From Streptosporangiaceae bacterium (GTDB taxonomy: Bacteria; Actinomycetota; Actinomycetes; Streptosporangiales; Streptosporangiaceae): a stretch of 6,535 nt of DNA. The stretch spans positions 1-6,535 of the forward strand of contig JASIBJ010000756.1 in the NCBI GenBank assembly GCA_030045215.1, read 5' to 3'. Of this stretch, positions 1-5,415 are shown one piece after another; the first letter of the stretch is position 1, and each line of letters opens with the position of its first letter. A program made the position numbers and the translations under genes. Below the pieces are notes generated by a model that saw only the letters and a program-made list of their open reading frames with translations, did not search any database and was not told where the DNA came from.

Positions 1-651
1 AAGACCGACCCGGACGCCCGGCCGGCGCACGCGGGGATCAGCATCCTGCTCGCGGAGCACGGGCCCGGGTTCACCGTGGGCCGCGACCTGGGCAAGCTCG
101 GCTACAAGGGCGTCGAGAGCTGCGAGCTGACCTTCGACGGCTACCAGGTCCCCGCCGCGGCGCTGCTCGGCGGCGTCGAAGGCCAGGGCTTCGCGCAGAT
201 GATGCGCGGCCTGGAGATCGGCCGGATCCAGGTCGCCAGCCGGGCGGTGGGTGTCGCGCAGGCCGCCCTGGACGACTCGCTGCGCTACGCGCAGCAGCGG
301 GAGAGCTTCGGCCAGCCGATCTGGCAGCACCAGTCGGTCGGCAACTACCTCGCGGACATGGCCACCAAGCTGGAGGCGGCCCGCCAGCTCGTGCGCTACG
401 CCGCGCGCCGGTACGACTCGGGTGAGCGCAGCGACATGGAGGCGGGGATGGCCAAGCTGTTCGCCTCGGAGACGGCGATGGAGATCGCGCTGAACGCGAT
501 CCGCATCCACGGCGGCTACGGCTACTCCACCGAGTTCGACGTCGAGCGGTACTTCAGGGACGCGCCGCTGATGATCGTGGGCGAGGGCACGAACGAGATC
601 CAGCGGAACGTGATCGCCGCGCAGCTGGTCTCCCGCGGCGGCCTGGACTAA
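1..651 (+). CDS. Acyl-CoA dehydrogenase, C-terminal part (5' end outside window)
   Basis: Flavin-dependent enzyme that introduces an alpha,beta double bond into an acyl-CoA, passing electrons to electron-transfer flavoprotein. The reading frame is open from base 1, so 216 residues are visible of a family that is usually about 380-400 long. The middle beta domain ends with a FDGYQVP-type segment (about residues 45-51). The C-terminal helical domain carries RYAQQRESFGQPI (about 95-107), then HGGYGYSTEFDVERYFRDA (about 170-188) and GEGTNEIQRNVIA (about 194-206). By family knowledge the Glu of the EGT motif (codon 583-585) is the usual catalytic base, so the enzyme looks active. The substrate chain type cannot be told from this part. 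The stop (649-651) lies in the first unit of a 17-bp tandem repeat, and the gene converges on the phzF-like gene with 30 bp between stops. The true start is outside the window. Confidence 0.95.
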   Translation, partial: KTDPDARPAHAGISILLAEHGPGFTVGRDLGKLGYKGVESCELTFDGYQVPAAALLGGVEGQGFAQMMRGLEIGRIQVASRAVGVAQAALDDSLRYAQQRESFGQPIWQHQSVGNYLADMATKLEAARQLVRYAARRYDSGERSDMEAGMAKLFASETAMEIALNAIRIHGGYGYSTEFDVERYFRDAPLMIVGEGTNEIQRNVIAAQLVSRGGLD

Positions 652-694
652 CCGGCGGCCTGGACTAACCGGCGGCCTGGACTAACCGGCGGCC
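636..694. repeat. 17-bp tandem repeat, about 3.5 copies, at convergent gene ends
   Basis: Perfect 17-bp periodicity from 636 to 694 (unit GCGGCCTGGACTAACCG). Each unit holds CTAA, which gives TAA on the plus strand and TAG on the minus strand. The acyl-CoA dehydrogenase uses the stop in the first unit (649-651). The phzF-like gene uses the one in the last unit (682-684), so its final residues Ala-Ala-Gly are encoded by repeat sequence. Because each gene stops in the unit it meets first, the copy number can change without altering either protein. It probably arose by replication slippage. No convincing terminator hairpin is seen here. Confidence 0.95.
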
Positions 695-1581
695 AGCCTC
701 ATGGTGCCGCTGCCCACGATCGCGGCCCTGCCGCCCACGACGACCTCGGTGAGCTCGCCGCCTTCCTTGCAGGCGGTGGCGGTCAGCTCGCTGGGACGGC
801 CCATCAGCACCCCCTGGTCGATGTGGATCGTGTAGGTACCGTTGGGTTCTGGGGACCGGCGGGCCACGCTGGCGGCGAGCGCCGCGCTGGCCGAACCGGT
901 GGCGGGGTCCTCGTCGACACCGAACGCGGGGGCGAAAAACCTGGCCTGCAGCCGCGCGCCGTCGCGCCACCCACCGGCAAAACAGTCACCGGCGAAACAG
1001 TACAGCTGCGATGACCACCCGCCGGTGACTCCGGCCGCCCACGCGGCCTTGTCCAGCACAATCCGGTCGACCAGCTCGGGTCTGTGCAGCCGGACGAAGC
1101 AGAACCTGAGCCCGATGCCGGCGTACCAGGTTTCGGCGATCGCGTCCGGCGGCAGCGCCAGGGCCCTGGCGATCGCTGCGGCGGGCGGAACCTCGTCGGT
1201 GGTCTCGAAGCGGGGCGACCGGAGGCGGAATCGGATGCCCGCGCCGTCGACCGTGACCGCAACGGGCCCGATTCCCTCCTCGAACACGAACTCGTGCCCG
1301 GCTGGCTCCGCCGCATGGGCGCTGGCCAGGACGGCCGCGGTGCCGATGGTGGGGTGACCGGCGAACGGCAGTTCCTCGCGGGGGGTGAAGATCCGAACCC
1401 GGTGCGTGCAGGCGGGATCGTCTGGCGGCAGCACGAACGTGGTCTCGGAGAAGTTAAACTCCCGCGCGAGCCGCTGCATGTCGGCGTCGGCGATCCCGGT
1501 CGCGTCAGGGAAGACGGCCAGCTGATTCCCGCCGAAGGCCTTATCGCTGAAAACGTCGGTCAGGGTGAAGTCAAGGCTCAT
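682..1581 (-). CDS. PhzF-family isomerase/epimerase-like protein
   Basis: A 299-residue protein of the PhzF/YddE/YHI9 family, which shares the diaminopimelate-epimerase fold. The length is normal for the family (about 260-300). The N-terminal half shows [10 protein letters not shown] (16-25), [11 protein letters not shown] (43-53) with Glu46 at the place of the catalytic Glu of PhzF, and [18 protein letters not shown] (65-82) with the GHP loop at 75-77. The C-terminal half has [15 protein letters not shown] (223-237), the second half of the active site. The key acid residues are present, so an active isomerase is likely. PhzF itself acts in phenazine synthesis, but no other phenazine gene is visible, so the substrate is unknown. 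It starts 3 nt after the ridA stop, with a GGTGGTGG tract in the ridA end as a possible ribosome site, and is probably translationally coupled. It is the last gene of the aminotransferase-ridA-phzF operon. Confidence 0.92.
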   Translation of the reverse strand: MSLDFTLTDVFSDKAFGGNQLAVFPDATGIADADMQRLAREFNFSETTFVLPPDDPACTHRVRIFTPREELPFAGHPTIGTAAVLASAHAAEPAGHEFVFEEGIGPVAVTVDGAGIRFRLRSPRFETTDEVPPAAAIARALALPPDAIAETWYAGIGLRFCFVRLHRPELVDRIVLDKAAWAAGVTGGWSSQLYCFAGDCFAGGWRDGARLQARFFAPAFGVDEDPATGSASAALAASVARRSPEPNGTYTIHIDQGVLMGRPSELTATACKEGGELTEVVVGGRAAIVGSGTMRLAAG

Positions 1582-1584
1582 GGC

Positions 1585-1962
1585 TCAGGCCACCACCACG
1601 TCCATCTCGACGCGGGCACCCAGGGGCAGGGCGGCGACGCCGATCGCGGTCCTAGCCGGATAGGGGTCGCTGAAGTGCTGGCGGTACGCCTCGTTCATCG
1701 CCGCGAAGTCGCCCATGTCCGTCAGGTAGACGCCCACGCGGATCACGTCGTCCAGATCCTTGCCCGCCGCCTCGAGGACCGCGGCAAGGTTGCGGAGAAT
1801 CTGATGCGTCTGGCTGGCGATGTCGCCGTCGATTAGGTTGCCGGTTGCCCGGTCCTGGGCCACCTGCCCGCTGAGGAAAAGCAGCCCCCCGCCTTGCACG
1901 CCCGGCGAGAACGGCCCGACCGGCGGTGCCAGTGTGTCACTGCTGATGGCGGCTCGCGTCAT
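1585..1962 (-). CDS. ridA: RidA family (YjgF/YER057c/UK114) reactive imine/enamine deaminase
   Basis: A 125-residue cytosolic protein of normal RidA length. RidA hydrolyses reactive enamine/imine intermediates such as 2-aminoacrylate that are released by PLP enzymes, giving keto acids and ammonia and protecting PLP enzymes. Visible family features are GPFSPGV near the N-terminus (16-22), FLSGQVAQD (29-37), IASQTHQILRNLAAVLEAAG (48-67), and PYPARTAIGVAALPLGARVEMDVVA (100-124). The last segment contains Arg104, equivalent to the substrate-carboxylate-binding Arg105 of enteric RidA, and a conserved Glu119. The ATG at 1960-1962 was chosen because a GGAAGGA ribosome site lies 10 nt upstream and the protein begins exactly where the family begins. 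The frame stays open far upstream, but only as a shadow of the aminotransferase gene. The position between an aminotransferase and a PhzF homologue suggests it clears an imine in that pathway. Paralogues of the Rid1-7 subfamilies cannot be ruled out. Confidence 0.95.
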   Translation of the reverse strand: MTRAAISSDTLAPPVGPFSPGVQGGGLLFLSGQVAQDRATGNLIDGDIASQTHQILRNLAAVLEAAGKDLDDVIRVGVYLTDMGDFAAMNEAYRQHFSDPYPARTAIGVAALPLGARVEMDVVVA

Positions 1963-1972
1963 GGTCAATGCG

Positions 1973-1979
1973 TCCTTCC
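1973..1979 (-). promoter_or_regulatory. Ribosome binding site of ridA
   Basis: GGAAGGA on the minus strand, 10 nt before the ATG at 1962. It lies inside the 46-nt spacer after the aminotransferase stop and fixes the ridA start against the long open frame upstream. Confidence 0.8.
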
Positions 1980-2008
1980 AGTTCTGTCCGGTTCCATCGG
2001 TGCGGCCT

Positions 2009-3130
2009 TCAGTCAGCACGGTCCTGGAGGGCGGTGCCGATAACGGCCAGGGCCTTCTCCAGCCGATCGGGGGGTTCGCAGGCGACACCGAGCCGCACGA
2101 TGCTCGCCGCGTCCCTGAACCACGGGCCCTCTGCGACGGCGATCCGGTCCTGCGCCAGGCGGGCGTAAAAGCGGTCGATCTCCTGCCGCCCAAAGATGGC
2201 TGGCTCGAGCCGAACGCAGCAGAACGCGCCCGCATCCGGGCGCAGCCAGCGCAGCACGCCCTCGTGCGCCCGTGCCCAGCCGTCGGCGATGTCCCTGGCT
2301 GTCGCCATGATCGCGCCGCGGGCCGCGAGTATCTGGTCCGCCTGCATGAGCACGCCGGCCGCCAGGAACTCGTCGAAGGATCCGCAGGAAACCGAGGAGT
2401 TGAACTTCGCGAGCCGCAGCTGGTCATACACCGCCGGGTCGGACACGGTCAGCCAGCCGATGCGCAGGCCGGGCACGCCGTAAGCCTTCGATAGCGAGGC
2501 GCAGGTGACCAGCCTGGGGTCGCGGCCGGCGAAGCTGGCTGCCGGGCCCTCGTCCCCGTAGCTGGCTTCCCTGAAGGTCTCGTCAATGAGCAGCACGGCC
2601 TGGGGACACGCGCGCGACATCGCGGCGAGCACCTGCTCGACTTCGCGCTCGGTCAGCGAGATTGCGGACGGGTTCTGGGGTGAGGCCAGCATGACCAGCC
2701 TCGTCCGGCGGTTGAGCTTGGCCCGGAACGCCCCCAGGTCGAGGCGGTAGCCGTCCTCGAATCGTGAGCGCACGGTCTCGACCCGCGCGCCGGTCCCTCG
2801 CAGCGCGTCGAGCACGGGCGGAAAGCACGGGACTCCGACGACGATCTCGCCGTCGCCGTAGACCAGCCCAATCAGGAATAGCGCGCCCGCGGCGCCGTGG
2901 GTGACCAGCACCTGACCGGCCGGGATTCCGTGCCGCGCGGCGACCAGCGAGCGCAGATCCTCCCCGCCGGCTGACGTGCCGTAGCCCAGGCCGACGCTGC
3001 CGAGGCCTGCGAGCGTTTCGGGATCCAGCACGTCAGCCACGGTCAGGTCCGGGCCGACGCTTTCGGCGAGGTTGTACAGGGGCTGCTCGTCGATCACGGC
3101 CGTGATCGGGCTGGCCGGGAACTCTCGCAT
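2009..3130 (-). CDS. PLP-dependent class I/II aminotransferase (fold type I)
   Basis: A 373-residue cytosolic PLP enzyme, first gene of the minus-strand operon. Visible landmarks: GYGTSAGGEDLRSLVA (49-64), the substrate/PLP loop VTHGAAGALFL (76-86), SPQNPSA (150-156) in place of the common NPTG, LIDETF (181-186) with the pyridine-binding Asp183, SLSKAYGVPGLRIGW (212-226) with Schiff-base Lys215 and Arg223, and RLGVA (346-350) with the likely carboxylate-binding Arg346. The usual Tyr two residues after Asp-Glu is Phe186. All essential residues are present, so it should be catalytic. The substrate is unknown, and a decarboxylating, eliminating or cyclising PLP reaction is as possible as transamination. 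The ATG at 3128-3130 was chosen because GGAGGA lies 8 nt upstream. An in-frame ATG at 3166 would add 12 residues but lacks a ribosome site. The MocR regulator is divergent, and ridA follows 46 nt downstream. Confidence 0.93.
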   Translation of the reverse strand: MREFPASPITAVIDEQPLYNLAESVGPDLTVADVLDPETLAGLGSVGLGYGTSAGGEDLRSLVAARHGIPAGQVLVTHGAAGALFLIGLVYGDGEIVVGVPCFPPVLDALRGTGARVETVRSRFEDGYRLDLGAFRAKLNRRTRLVMLASPQNPSAISLTEREVEQVLAAMSRACPQAVLLIDETFREASYGDEGPAASFAGRDPRLVTCASLSKAYGVPGLRIGWLTVSDPAVYDQLRLAKFNSSVSCGSFDEFLAAGVLMQADQILAARGAIMATARDIADGWARAHEGVLRWLRPDAGAFCCVRLEPAIFGRQEIDRFYARLAQDRIAVAEGPWFRDAASIVRLGVACEPPDRLEKALAVIGTALQDRAD

Positions 3131-3138
3131 CGGCGCGA

Positions 3139-3144
3139 TCCTCC
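3139..3144 (-). promoter_or_regulatory. Ribosome binding site of the aminotransferase gene
   Basis: Strong GGAGGA on the minus strand, 8 nt before the ATG at 3130. It supports this start over the in-frame ATG at 3166, which has no such site. Confidence 0.85.
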
Positions 3145-3194
3145 AGACGGACGGGTACCTGGCCATGTTCGCGTGCTGTGGGTGGCGATCCCAG

Positions 3195-3233
3195 AGCCAA
3201 TCCGGCAGGATTGGATTGCAGATGAATCCAATT
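3195..3233. promoter_or_regulatory. CCAAT-type half-site cluster, candidate MocR operator
   Basis: Three copies of a CCAAT core lie in an otherwise GC-rich spacer: CCAATCC (3197-3203, plus), ATTGGATT (3210-3217, opposite orientation) and AATCCAAT (3225-3232, plus). The second and third form a perfect 8-bp inverted repeat with a 7-nt spacer that contains the MocR ATG (3222-3224). The first and the overlapping GGATTGG (3208-3214) form a perfect 7-bp inverted repeat with a 4-nt spacer. The two plus-oriented CCAAT cores are 31 bp apart, about three helical turns. MocR regulators such as GabR and PdxR bind repeated sites near divergent promoters, so autoregulation plus control of the operon is a reasonable inference. 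An RNA-level role is the alternative. Confidence 0.5.
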
Positions 3234-4646
3234 GAGCTGAGCGACCGTCTGGGCCGCTGGTCGTCGGGCCGGGGTCCGCTGCCCGCGCTGCTTGCGGCCC
3301 GGCTGCGGCGCCTTATCGACGAGGGCGAACTGCCGCCGGGCGAGCCGCTGCCACCGGACCGCGCGCTCGCCTCGGCCCTGGCGGTCGGGCGGACGACGGT
3401 TGTGGCCGCCTATGACCTGCTGCGCCTGGACGGAAGGCTTGTGCGCCGGCAGGGCAGCGGCACGCGGGTTGCCGGGGCCGAGCCGACCGGACCGAGGCCG
3501 ACGACCAGCGCCCCGCTCTTCCTGCACCTGCTCGAGCCCAGCGACGACGTGATCCCGCTCGCCTGCGCTGCGCCGGATACGCCGCCGCCGGAGCTGGCCG
3601 AGGCCTTCGCCGGCATCCTGCCCGCGCTCGCCGCGACCACGGGCGACATCGGCTATTACCCGGCGGGCCACCCCGCGCTGCTCCGCGCAATCGCCGACCA
3701 CTACGAGCGCCGGGGCGTCCGGACCCGGCCTGGGCAAATCCTGGTGACCAACGGTGGACAGCAAGCACTGTCGATGCTGGCCCGCGCCCTGCTCGCGGCC
3801 GGTGACCTGGTGGCCGTGGAGGGGCCCACCTATCCGGGTGCGCTGGAGGCGTTCAGGGAACAGGCGGCGATAACGCGCTGCCTGCCGGTCGGGCTTCCCG
3901 GCCTGGCCGCGGCCGCCCGCCGGCGCCCGATCGCGCTGGCCTATGTGATCTCAACGTTCCACAATCCAACCGGCGCCGTGCTCCCCGCCCTCGCCCGGCG
4001 GGAGTTGGCGGGGGCGGCGTCGGCCGCCGGCGTGCCGCTGATCGACGATGAGGTGATGAGCGACCTGGCGTTCCCCGGCGTGGCGGTGCCGCCGCCCATC
4101 GCGGCCTACGCAGACGGCGTGATCTCCGTCGGCTCACTGAGCAAGAGCGTCTGGGGCGGATGGCGGATCGGCTGGGTGCGGGGTCCTGAGCCGTTGATCG
4201 CCCGGCTTGCCCGGCTTCTGGCGGTGCACGATCTCGGCGGCAATGTCATAGCCCAGATGGCTGCGGCCGACCTGCTCCCCCGGCTCGGCGTGATCGTCTG
4301 CCGACAGGCTGCTACCCGGCAAGCGCAACACGACCACCTGCGCCGCGACCTGGCTCGCTATCTCCCTGGCTGGGAGGTTCCGCCAGTAACCGGCGGGCAG
4401 ACCCTCTGGGTGCGGCTCCCGCACGGTGACGGAACTTCGTTCGCGCAGGCGGCACTGCGCCACGGCGTCGCCGTGCTGCCGGGAAGCGGGCTTGATGCCT
4501 CCGGGGCGAGCCAGGCCTGCCTGCGGCTGCACTTCCTTTCCCGGCCAGAGGTCCTGACCGAAGCCGTCCGGCGGCTCGCCGACGCCTGGCTCTCCTACCG
4601 GCCGCCGGCGGTTCCGGCGACCCAACCGCCGGCGATGTCGGTGTGA
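3222..4646 (+). CDS. MocR-type transcriptional regulator (GntR HTH + aminotransferase-like domain)
   Basis: A 474-residue regulator with the two-domain MocR/GabR architecture. Residues about 18-85 are a GntR-type winged helix (LPALLAARLRRLIDEGELPPG, PPDRALASALAVGRTTV, then RRQGSGTRVAG). Residues about 110-460 are a fold-type-I aminotransferase domain with GYYPAGHPALL (144-154), VTNGGQQALSML (175-186), HNPTG (247-251), IDDE (274-277), SLSKSVWGGWRIGW (305-318) with PLP Lys308, and Arg435 in LRLHF. It is expected to use PLP or a PLP-amino-acid adduct as effector and bind DNA as a domain-swapped dimer. The ATG at 3222 gives the normal N-terminus. The frame is open to an ATG at 3072, but that would overlap the divergent aminotransferase gene. 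The ribosome site is weak (AGGA at 3207-3210). A usual PLP-contacting Tyr appears to be Met279. The proline-rich tail (461-472) is dispensable-looking. The divergent aminotransferase-ridA-phzF operon is the likely target. Confidence 0.93.
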   Translation: MNPIELSDRLGRWSSGRGPLPALLAARLRRLIDEGELPPGEPLPPDRALASALAVGRTTVVAAYDLLRLDGRLVRRQGSGTRVAGAEPTGPRPTTSAPLFLHLLEPSDDVIPLACAAPDTPPPELAEAFAGILPALAATTGDIGYYPAGHPALLRAIADHYERRGVRTRPGQILVTNGGQQALSMLARALLAAGDLVAVEGPTYPGALEAFREQAAITRCLPVGLPGLAAAARRRPIALAYVISTFHNPTGAVLPALARRELAGAASAAGVPLIDDEVMSDLAFPGVAVPPPIAAYADGVISVGSLSKSVWGGWRIGWVRGPEPLIARLARLLAVHDLGGNVIAQMAAADLLPRLGVIVCRQAATRQAQHDHLRRDLARYLPGWEVPPVTGGQTLWVRLPHGDGTSFAQAALRHGVAVLPGSGLDASGASQACLRLHFLSRPEVLTEAVRRLADAWLSYRPPAVPATQPPAMSV

Positions 4647-4648
4647 GC

Positions 4649-4670
4649 CGAGCCGCGAGACCGGGGCTCG
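4649..4670. terminator. Possible bidirectional terminator hairpin
   Basis: CGAGCC (4649-4654) and GGCTCG (4665-4670) form a perfect 6-bp stem around a 10-nt loop. It occupies most of the 29-bp gap between the convergent stops of the MocR and TOPRIM genes. There is no U-tract on either side, as is common in high-GC actinomycetes, so termination is inferred from position only. Confidence 0.4.
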
Positions 4671-4675
4671 CCGCC

Positions 4676-5275
4676 TCACAGCTGACCGAGTACCCCTGCC
4701 AGCGGACGGGGCACCCGGCTGAGGTCGAGCGCGTTGACCAGCAAGCGCGCGTACTGACTCTTGCGGCCAGACCGAGTGCCCATGAAGCGGCGGAGCTGGC
4801 GCACCGGCTCCCGGCCCTGCTGCGCCGGCTGCATCTGGAAAGTGCGCAGTGATCCCAGATCGCCGGCGGCCTCGACTACTTGCTCGACCGACGCGACACC
4901 GAGCGCCCGGATGAGCTCATCCTCAAGGTCGACGTGGCAGGCATAGAAGCCGAGTGCCTCGATCGCGGGGCCGGACAGGCCTGAGCCGAACCCGCCGCGC
5001 TCAAGGGCACGCCGGAAGTGGCGTTCCTCGGCCGCGTCATACAGGCCGACGAGCCGCACTCCCAGCCCGTGCGGTCCGAGCCTGTCCACGAACCTGGCCG
5101 CGTTCGTCGCGCCCCCCATCGCGAGGATCGAGATGCCCTCGTCGCTTAGTGCCCGCCCGGTGCGGTCAGCCAGCGTCTCAAGCGCGGTCTGATCACTCAT
5201 CCCCTCGACCAGAACGACCGTTCGTGCCTTCACGGCGGCGGGCAGGTGCGGGCTCTGCGGCGCCGTCAGTACCAT
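4676..5275 (-). CDS. Stand-alone TOPRIM-domain protein (OLD-endonuclease-like)
   Basis: A 199-residue protein made almost only of an OLD-type TOPRIM fold, the Mg-binding module of topoisomerases, primases and OLD nucleases. Motifs: VVLVEGMSDQTALETLA (20-36) with the conserved Glu24 and Asp28, GISILAMGGATNAARF (47-62), VRLVGLYDAAE (73-83) with Asp80 where the family has its metal-binding acidic motif, and HVDLEDELIRALG (114-126). A basic, conserved-looking tail follows: QLRRFMGTRSGRKSQYARLLV (160-180). Full OLD proteins carry an N-terminal ABC-type ATPase that is absent here, and no ATPase gene is in the window. Short proteins of this type are known in actinobacteria, to my recollection, annotated as TOPRIM or ATP-dependent endonuclease; their role is not established. 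The start is supported by GGAAAGG 9 nt upstream. It is monocistronic and convergent with MocR. Confidence 0.85.
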   Translation of the reverse strand: MVLTAPQSPHLPAAVKARTVVLVEGMSDQTALETLADRTGRALSDEGISILAMGGATNAARFVDRLGPHGLGVRLVGLYDAAEERHFRRALERGGFGSGLSGPAIEALGFYACHVDLEDELIRALGVASVEQVVEAAGDLGSLRTFQMQPAQQGREPVRQLRRFMGTRSGRKSQYARLLVNALDLSRVPRPLAGVLGQL

Positions 5276-5284
5276 CGACGACTA

Positions 5285-5291
5285 CCTTTCC
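5285..5291 (-). promoter_or_regulatory. Ribosome binding site of the TOPRIM gene
   Basis: GGAAAGG on the minus strand, 9 nt before the ATG at 5275. It supports this start codon. Confidence 0.75.
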
Positions 5292-5301
5292 GACGTCGTT
5301 C

Positions 5302-5319
5302 GGATAGCGGCAAGTATCC
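5302..5319. promoter_or_regulatory. Inverted repeat upstream of TOPRIM gene, possible promoter/operator
   Basis: GGATA (5302-5306) and TATCC (5315-5319) form a perfect inverted repeat with an 8-nt spacer, directly upstream of the TOPRIM ribosome site. On the minus strand GATACT (5313-5318) could be a -10 box, with TTACCG (5338-5343) as a poor -35 at a long 19-nt spacing. Neither assignment is strong. Confidence 0.25.
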
Positions 5320-5327
5320 CAGGACAC

Positions 5328-5341
5328 ACCGCTGAGGCGGT
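5328..5341. repeat. Short hairpin ACCGC-TGAG-GCGGT
   Basis: A perfect 5-bp stem with a 4-nt loop in the gap between carbamate kinase and the TOPRIM gene. It may be part of the TOPRIM leader or of the decay/termination region after the carbamate kinase gene. The stem is short enough to occur by chance. Confidence 0.35.
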
Positions 5342-5368
5342 AAGGGCTTTCACCCCTCTCTAAGCGAC

Positions 5369-5383
5369 GCAAGGGGGCCTTGC
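5369..5383 (-). terminator. Possible terminator hairpin after carbamate kinase
   Basis: GCAAGG (5369-5374), a GGG loop and CCTTGC (5378-5383) form a perfect 6-bp stem about 30 nt past the carbamate kinase stop. It lacks a U-tract. Together with the hairpin at the stop codon it probably ends the carbamoyltransferase-kinase transcript before the TOPRIM gene. Confidence 0.5.
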
Positions 5384-5394
5384 CGTTACGCTCT

Positions 5395-5415
5395 GCTGAC
5401 GGCGTCGCAGTCAGC
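5395..5415 (-). terminator. Hairpin overlapping the carbamate kinase stop codon
   Basis: GCTGAC (5395-5400) and GTCAGC (5410-5415) form a perfect 6-bp stem with a 9-nt loop. One arm contains the stop codon of carbamate kinase (5411-5413). It could protect the transcript 3' end or act with the following hairpin in termination. No U-tract is present. Confidence 0.4.

Noticed and set aside
636..694. CRISPR-like array
   Set aside because: The 17-bp units are directly adjacent with no spacers, so it is a simple tandem repeat.
682..1581. Phenazine biosynthesis cluster
   Set aside because: Only a PhzF-family member is present; there is no PhzA/B, D, E or G homologue in the window, and most PhzF relatives are not in phenazine pathways.
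842..1836. Plus-strand open frames opposite phzF and ridA
   Set aside because: These are typical antisense frames of high-GC coding DNA, with no recognisable domain, while the minus strand encodes clear PhzF and RidA motifs.
1963..2427. Long open frame continuing upstream of ridA
   Set aside because: The translation is low-complexity Arg/Ser/Pro-rich and antiparallel-free of any RidA feature; it is an alternative frame of the aminotransferase gene. The ribosome site at 1973-1979 sets the start.
3072..3221. N-terminal extension of the MocR gene to an upstream ATG
   Set aside because: It would add 50 residues before a winged helix that already starts normally, overlap the divergent aminotransferase gene, and has no family-like sequence.
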